From Pinus tabuliformis (taxonomy: Eukaryota; Streptophyta; Pinopsida; Pinales; Pinaceae), in NCBI GenBank assembly GCA_031772625.1, contig CM062818.1, positions 1,676,994,667-1,677,058,666 on the forward strand: 64,000 bases of DNA, read 5' to 3'. Below the pieces are notes generated by a model, which was given only the letters and a program-made list of their open reading frames with translations, had not been told where the DNA came from and made no database searches. The number at the start of each line of letters is the position of its first letter. Position 1 is the first letter of the stretch. This document shows, one piece after another, positions 59,578 through 64,000 of the stretch. The position numbers were made by a program, and so were the translations under genes.

Positions 59578-60700
59578 TGTCGTGAAGTAAAATTATAAGT
59601 GCAGACACAAACAAATTCCTCTAGCCCGATAATTGGTCTAGCCACAATAGATACATTCTTGGAAAATTTCCTTAGGTTAGAATCAATCAAGAGGGCCTAC
59701 CTCTTGGTCACTTATTCTACTTGATGATGTCCTCGCTTGCTTGCTCCAACAATCTCTCACTTCCTTCTTCAAGCTCCTGAAACAAGTAAACAACAACAAC
59801 ACACAGACATAATAATAGACAAATTGCAATTCAACCTACTTAACAAGTCAAGAAACATTAAGACATGAATATTTAATATTACAAAACATGTAGGAAATCA
59901 ATCAACAGTTGCATATATTAATATCAAAGAGAGATTACAACCATCCGTCTTGATGTTCCAGTCTTCCTCTAACAAGACCAGGTTCCCACACACTTCTGCT
60001 AGCATTCCACGATGGCTTCAAACAACAATAGTTTTAAATCTCTTCCATTTAGTTTTCACTCCAAACCAAAAAACACTTCTCCCTACCACAACTAGATAGC
60101 TACAACTAGTAATAGCTTGCATGTCTACTCCAAACCAAAAAAGCATCAAAACTTTGCAACTATAACACTCACCCTAGTTTAACTAGTTTGTGCTTGGGAA
60201 GAAGGGAGGTTTATATAGGAAATCTGGATGGGAAATGGATCCTCTTCTCATGGGAGAAGGACTTATCCCTTGAGGTAGTTCCATCATTATAGGGGGAAGG
60301 ATCCCAAACTATCATTCTCGACCCCATCCAGCCAAACCATTTACCAAAGTTCCATTACGAAGCTTCTAGAGCTAGATGTTCTGGCTCTAATTTAAAAAAA
60401 AAAAAATCCATAACAAGACCGGCGCGATTGGAACACAGCTCAGTCGCTCCAGTCGACGCAAGGAGTAGTGGTAATCTCTACACATTAGCATGGGGAAGAC
60501 AATGGCCATTAGCACCAGTCTTGTAAACTGGTAAAAATAGAAGTTTCAGGAGAAATGGTGCAAAAGGGAAATGATTTGCTCATGAAGAGGGATACAATGG
60601 AAGTTTCTTCATGAAGGCAAAGCATGCAGGGTTCACTGTAGAGGTCCTCCAAGTTCAAGGAACATGGAGTACATGGAAAGTGACAAAATGATGTGTAACA
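59578..60700 (-). repeat. D 5' LTR
   Basis: Plus-strand ends are TGTCGTGAAG and ATGTGTAACA. It has the same TATATAAA box near 60217-60209 and a 1123-bp length against 1115 bp in the partner. Confidence 0.92.
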
Positions 60701-60931
60701 CCCATAGAAGCCCACTATTGTTATTTTTGTGCCCTTACATTATTATTGTTATGTCGGCTCTGATTATATTGTGACCCCTTAGACTTCTATATATAGAAAT
60801 GAGGTTTTGTCATTTGTATCATCGAAGAATTGTTCACTTGTGTAATGTAAAGGAGATTTCCCCCTTGAAGAGTCTTATTTTCAAGTCATTGATCTATCTC
60901 TTCTTTTATTTTGTGCGATGGTTTCATAACA
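60701..60931 (+). repeat. A2 3' LTR, second part
   Basis: It opens with the second CCCAT, continues the LTR (CTATATATAGA as TATA box near 60789), ends TTTCATAACA and is followed by G gag. It aligns with 16618-16850. Confidence 0.9.
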
Positions 60932-61650
60932 GTACTACCCCAGTTAGATAGTAGTGAACTTTGAAAGATATAAAGCAGGTATTTCTAAAAGAGCTTCATA
61001 TACACAAATCTAATTCAAAATGTATTACATAAATGAAGGAAATTAATCAGGGCCAAAATGAGTTTCTCCTGGACTTTTACCAAAGGTTTCAAGTCCTTAT
61101 GGATAGATTAACATTTGAGATTCCAAATTCATAGAAAAAGGAGTGGTTCATTGCTAGACTACTCCCCCATATTTGAGTATTGTTGACCTAGCATAAAATT
61201 ACATCATAATCATAAGCCTTGGATATTTTGCTAAAATTTGGGGTATCTCCAACAAAAAGTAGAGATAGTATTGGAATAGCTCAAGTTTAGTCATAGATAG
61301 ATGTGTTGAGGATCCAGTTATAAGACTTGACCAAAGGTAAAGAAAAGTGTGAGGAAGTATTGTGCATGATATGTAGGAAGGAGGGACACCATAGGAATGA
61401 GTGCCCTATGTTGAAAGATTATATGGAAACTCGCATAGAAAACCCATCGGTGCAAGAAAGGGGGTTGTGGTGTGAGATTTGTAGAGTTTGGGGACATCCA
61501 TTTCCAAACTGCCCCATGTTGTAGAAATATGAAACTTTTATGAGGAACCTTTTTTTCAAATTTTGTAAGTCATTATGGAATGATATTCACTATTTCTGTG
61601 GATTGGAATTTGTTAAGGAGTGCACTATAAATTCTTTCTTAGTACAAGTG
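60932..61650 (+). pseudogene. Element G gag, second part with zinc knuckles
   Basis: It continues the gag cut at 16571: LKDIKQVFLKEL (after one shift), MKEINQGQNEFLLDFYQRFQ (about 61035-61093), VLMDRLTFEIPNS and KKEWFIARLLPHI. Two knuckles follow, CMICRKEGHHRNECP (61363-61407) and CEICRVWGHPFPNCP (61474-61518), both Cys-x2-Cys-x4-His-x4-Cys. At least six stops in the first half. The fit with the piece at 16370-16571 across a 44-kb gap is the best proof that A2 is one insertion. Confidence 0.85.
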
Positions 61651-61719
61651 TGAGAAGGGAAGGAAGGGATTACACATAATTATAATCAACCCTAAACATA
61701 TAATTAGAAAGTAAGAAGT

Positions 61720-62790
61720 CAAGGAATGATGGGAAAAATACTCATAGAACTAGACCAAGGAAGAGTCACATTTCAAATGGGTAGAGGGCCAATTATCTAC
61801 TATAATTTTGGACAACCAAGAAATATTGCAATATATTCCCCAATCCTTACTCAATTTGTGCCTATTGTACGACACTTGATCGAGCAACTGAAAATTGTCC
61901 CTATCTTATTACAAAATGGAAAGAGAAGAAAGGATAGAATATGTAGTTGGTCACTACTAAACTAAAAAATACTAACCACATGTGGGTGTAGTTACCGACG
62001 GAGGCATAAATATTGGGATGGATGCTACAAAGAAAGCTAATACAAATAAATGATGACTAAGGAAAGGTGCATAATCCCCACCAAAATTTGATCCACTTAA
62101 GGCGAAGACAACATATAAGGAGATGCATCGACAAAGTGGGGCATTACAGAAGATATTCTAGTGTATGAAATGCCTCCCATTCATAACAAAACATCTACTA
62201 GAGAAATTGAAGTTGAGGGAAGACCTATTAAAACTTTCCTAAAAAGTTTCCTTGACCCAACGAAGGATGAGAATGCACTATAGAAGATTAGTGGATTAAT
62301 AGATAAGTCCACTAGAGAACCAAAATAAGTTACAACGCATACCCCATGATGCACATTAATCAAGTTGTGCATAAAAATATGACAAGTTGAGAGCTAAAAT
62401 TTAGTGCACATGTAGGTGATAATTTTATGGACAACATTATTTTGTTTTCAGTATTAAATGTTAATATTCTACCAAAGAAGACATGGGAAATGATGGGAAA
62501 TCCTAAACTAACTTAGTCTTCTATTGAAATGAGGTTGGAAAACCAATACAAATTATTCTCCATTAGTAGGTTTTCTGATGTGGATGTGGATATTAATGGA
62601 GTTAAGAGTGTGGAAGACATTGAAGTCATAGAAATAGTGGATGACACCAATCCATATCCTCTCTTGTTAATAATGAATTTGGCATTTGATAATAAGGTTA
62701 TCATCAATTTCAAAAATGGGAATAATTTGAGACCAAGGATGTCAAATTAATTGCACTACTAGATCCTAGAGACGAGGAAAAATATGTGGA
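61720..62790 (+). pseudogene. Element G protease-like segment
   Basis: 61726-61965 reads MMGKILIELDQGRVTFQMGR, unrecognised. Near 61860-61920 a shifted frame recalls a third decayed knuckle. VVTDGGINIGMDATKKANTN (about 61990-62045), STREIEVEGRPIKTFLKSFL (about 62190-62250) and the long stretch DVDVDINGVKSVEDIEVIEI, then VDDTNPYPLLLIMNLAFDN (62577-62694) follow. The last resembles the second half of retropepsin-like domains in plant Ty3/gypsy proteins (VxVxGVxxxxDFEVIExVDxxxPYPxLLGxxWAxD). The active-site D-x-G is not visible. Many stops elsewhere. Confidence 0.65.
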
Positions 62791-62829
62791 ACCTTTTTTA
62801 GATGAGCTAGATGCAAAATAATTGGATAA

Positions 62830-63270
62830 TATTTATAATATAAATCTATAGAGGGAGGACTATGTAAATCCACCTATATATGGTGTGCTGATTTAGGGTA
62901 GTATCTATTCTATCTTGGTAGATTATAAAGAGTCTTTGGAGAACTACTAGAATGAATTACATGATTTGTCAACCACGAGGTGTGCACACATTACTTGTGC
63001 AATGCATTGGATCAGGGTTGAAATTTTGTACCCTTCAAGGTATGATGGTTTATCTGATGTTTATTATTTGCACAAGAATTTAAATTACAAATACCTCATC
63101 ATTTAGTATTATTAGCTTTAAATGTTTCTTTAAGAGAAACTTTGATGCACTGGTTGGTTGTGCACAGAAACAACATAGAGAAATGGCAACAATGTAAGAA
63201 TTTACAATGTATTTTCTTTCGTTTGAAATTAAATGTTAATCGAGAGAAATACACAAGATTGTGATAGGAA
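62830..63270 (+). pseudogene. Gag-like segment downstream of G protease
   Basis: Reads EDYVNPPIYGVLI, LHDLSTTRCAHITCAMHWIR, LYPSRYDGLSDVYYLHKNLN, then ETLMHWLVVHRNNIEKWQQC and LQCIFFRLKL. The pattern YDGLSDV ... MxWWxxHKxxIxxWxQC resembles the start of another plant Ty3/gypsy gag. Finding it after protease is odd: either this family has two gag-like parts, as I believe I have seen in plant sequences, or a second element begins here. Confidence 0.5.
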
Positions 63271-64000
63271 TGTTGTCATTGATGGAAAATGGTGTTGAAG
63301 GTTTCCTATTTCATCCTGTTTTCTTGTGGGAATTCCTAAAGATAAGTTTAAGGTCTAAGCTACACTTGGTTTAAATTTTAGGAGACGTCAAAGATATTCA
63401 AAATTTATGATGTTGAGTATGTATTTAGTATTAGAGGTATTTAGTAAACATGTATTGTTTCCCTTATGTATGTACTGTTGATCTTGTGAAGTTGTGAGTG
63501 GGTATGATGCTTCTTAGAGGTATGGCCTTCCATATAATGTTATGTAAATGGTTGGATATGTTGAAGTATTGTTGATAGTGTCTAAGCATCCTATAATGTG
63601 CAAAAGGAAGTATACATTGGAGTTAACTTATACAATCATTGTTGATGACTTATGTGAATATATATTTCGAAATGTTTGTGGTACATTTACTTTTTAGTCT
63701 TAAAATATAAAGATTGTGAAATGAACAGGTTGAATAAAAAGAGACAATCTTTTAGTTTTAAATCCTTTAGTTAGAATACAAGGGGATATTGGGTTATATA
63801 AACATATATTTTGGAATAAAAATGGTGAGTTGATTTGAAGTATTGAGAGACTTTTTTTGAAACATTAATTGGCAAAGAGATAAAGTGGAAGAAGAGAATA
63901 TGTGAAGCAGAATTGAGGAAGAGGACCAAAGGAGACAAAGAGTTATAAAGGGGGAAGAGAAAGAGTATAAAACAGAGATAAAGAGAGGAAGGTATTCAAA
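63271..64000. other. No gene seen; purine-rich end
   Basis: AT-rich with stops in all frames. The last 130 bases are strongly purine-rich and contain GTATAAAACAGAG (about 63965), TATA-like, but there is too little sequence to judge. Confidence 0.4.

Larger units (their letters stand above)
45158..60700 (-). mobile_element. Element D: 15.5-kb Tat-like Ty3/gypsy with second RNase H and antisense gene
   Basis: The target duplication CCCAT is exact at 45153-45157 and 60701-60705, in the 3' LTR of A2. Read on the minus strand: 5' LTR, primer site, leader of about 1.8 kb, gag, protease, RT, RNase H, integrase, archaeal-type RNase H, then an antisense gene on the plus strand, a spacer and the 3' LTR. 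The protease DEGAS motif, YLDDLPAHS in the RT and dual RNase H are marks of the Tat branch. The LTRs differ at 7 bases plus one gap in the first 120, by hand count. Confidence 0.92.
16572..60931 (+). mobile_element. Element A2: chromodomain Ty3/gypsy retrotransposon, host of nested B, C and D
   Basis: Five-base flanks are GTTCT before 16572 and GTACT after 60931 (4 of 5 match). The element lies in G's gag. A2 sequence proper is 16572-18406, 34521-35434, 44822-45157 and 60701-60931, about 3.3 kb in all, carrying 5' LTR, primer site, leader, gag with zinc knuckle, the first residues of protease, integrase C-terminal half, chromodomain, polypurine tract and 3' LTR. RT, RNase H and most of protease are missing. 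The rest of the span is the three minus-strand insertions. Confidence 0.9.

Noticed and set aside
1-64000. tRNA, rRNA, CRISPR or bacterial operon signals
   Set aside because: None seen. Tandem repeats present are microsatellites, minisatellites or leader repeats without spacer structure, and the genome is a plant's.

Overview
This is plant nuclear DNA with no intact cellular gene in view. It consists almost entirely of decayed LTR retrotransposons stacked inside one another, plus one poly(A)-tailed retroposon and one fragment of a pentatricopeptide-repeat (PPR) gene. The PPR fragment, chromodomain integrases, an Athila-like element and a Tat-like element with a second RNase H all point to a land plant. 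The large old nested repeats, paired LTRs differing by about 5-7% in the stretches I counted by hand, and only one clear solo LTR suit a big-genome plant, perhaps a gymnosperm. The species itself cannot be read from the sequence.

Bases 1-16,380. A chromovirus pol 3' end (30-985) runs through a polypurine tract into a probable LTR (992-2511), followed by a primer-binding site and the start of a gag, so two copies may share one LTR. A foldback structure of about 620 bp sits in that LTR. An integrase remnant (4440-5470) follows. Next is a small chromodomain element, A1 (6541-9392), with both LTRs and a near-perfect target duplication. Then come a retroposon with a 19-bp target duplication (10239-10919), a PPR pseudogene (about 14,085-14,373) beside a primer-binding-like site, and a 27-bp minisatellite.

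Bases 16,380-61,650. This is the centrepiece, a nest I resolved from target-site duplications and interrupted reading frames. The gag of element G is split at 16,571/60,932 by A2, a relative of A1. A2 alone is only about 3.3 kb, but it carries three insertions, all on the minus strand: B (18,407-34,520, Athila-like, in A2 gag), C (35,435-44,821, huge LTRs with a gutted interior, between A2 integrase and chromodomain) and D (45,158-60,700, Tat-like, in A2's 3' LTR). B itself holds a solo LTR (26,552-27,618) in its integrase zinc finger.

B has gag-protease-RT-RNase H-integrase, then a separate ORF of about 970 codons ending just before its polypurine tract. D has gag with glutamine/proline-rich repeats, protease, RT, RNase H, integrase, then a separate archaeal-type RNase H whose catalytic acids are all present, and on the opposite strand an antisense gene with a recognisable intron.

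Bases 60,932-64,000. G resumes with the rest of gag (zinc knuckles), a protease-like segment and a second gag-like segment, then unassigned AT-rich DNA.

Nearly every coding region is broken by stops or frameshifts, mostly TAG and TGA at places where related proteins have Trp or Gln. That fits long decay by C-to-T mutation. Protein-family statements rest on motif recognition by eye, not on a search.
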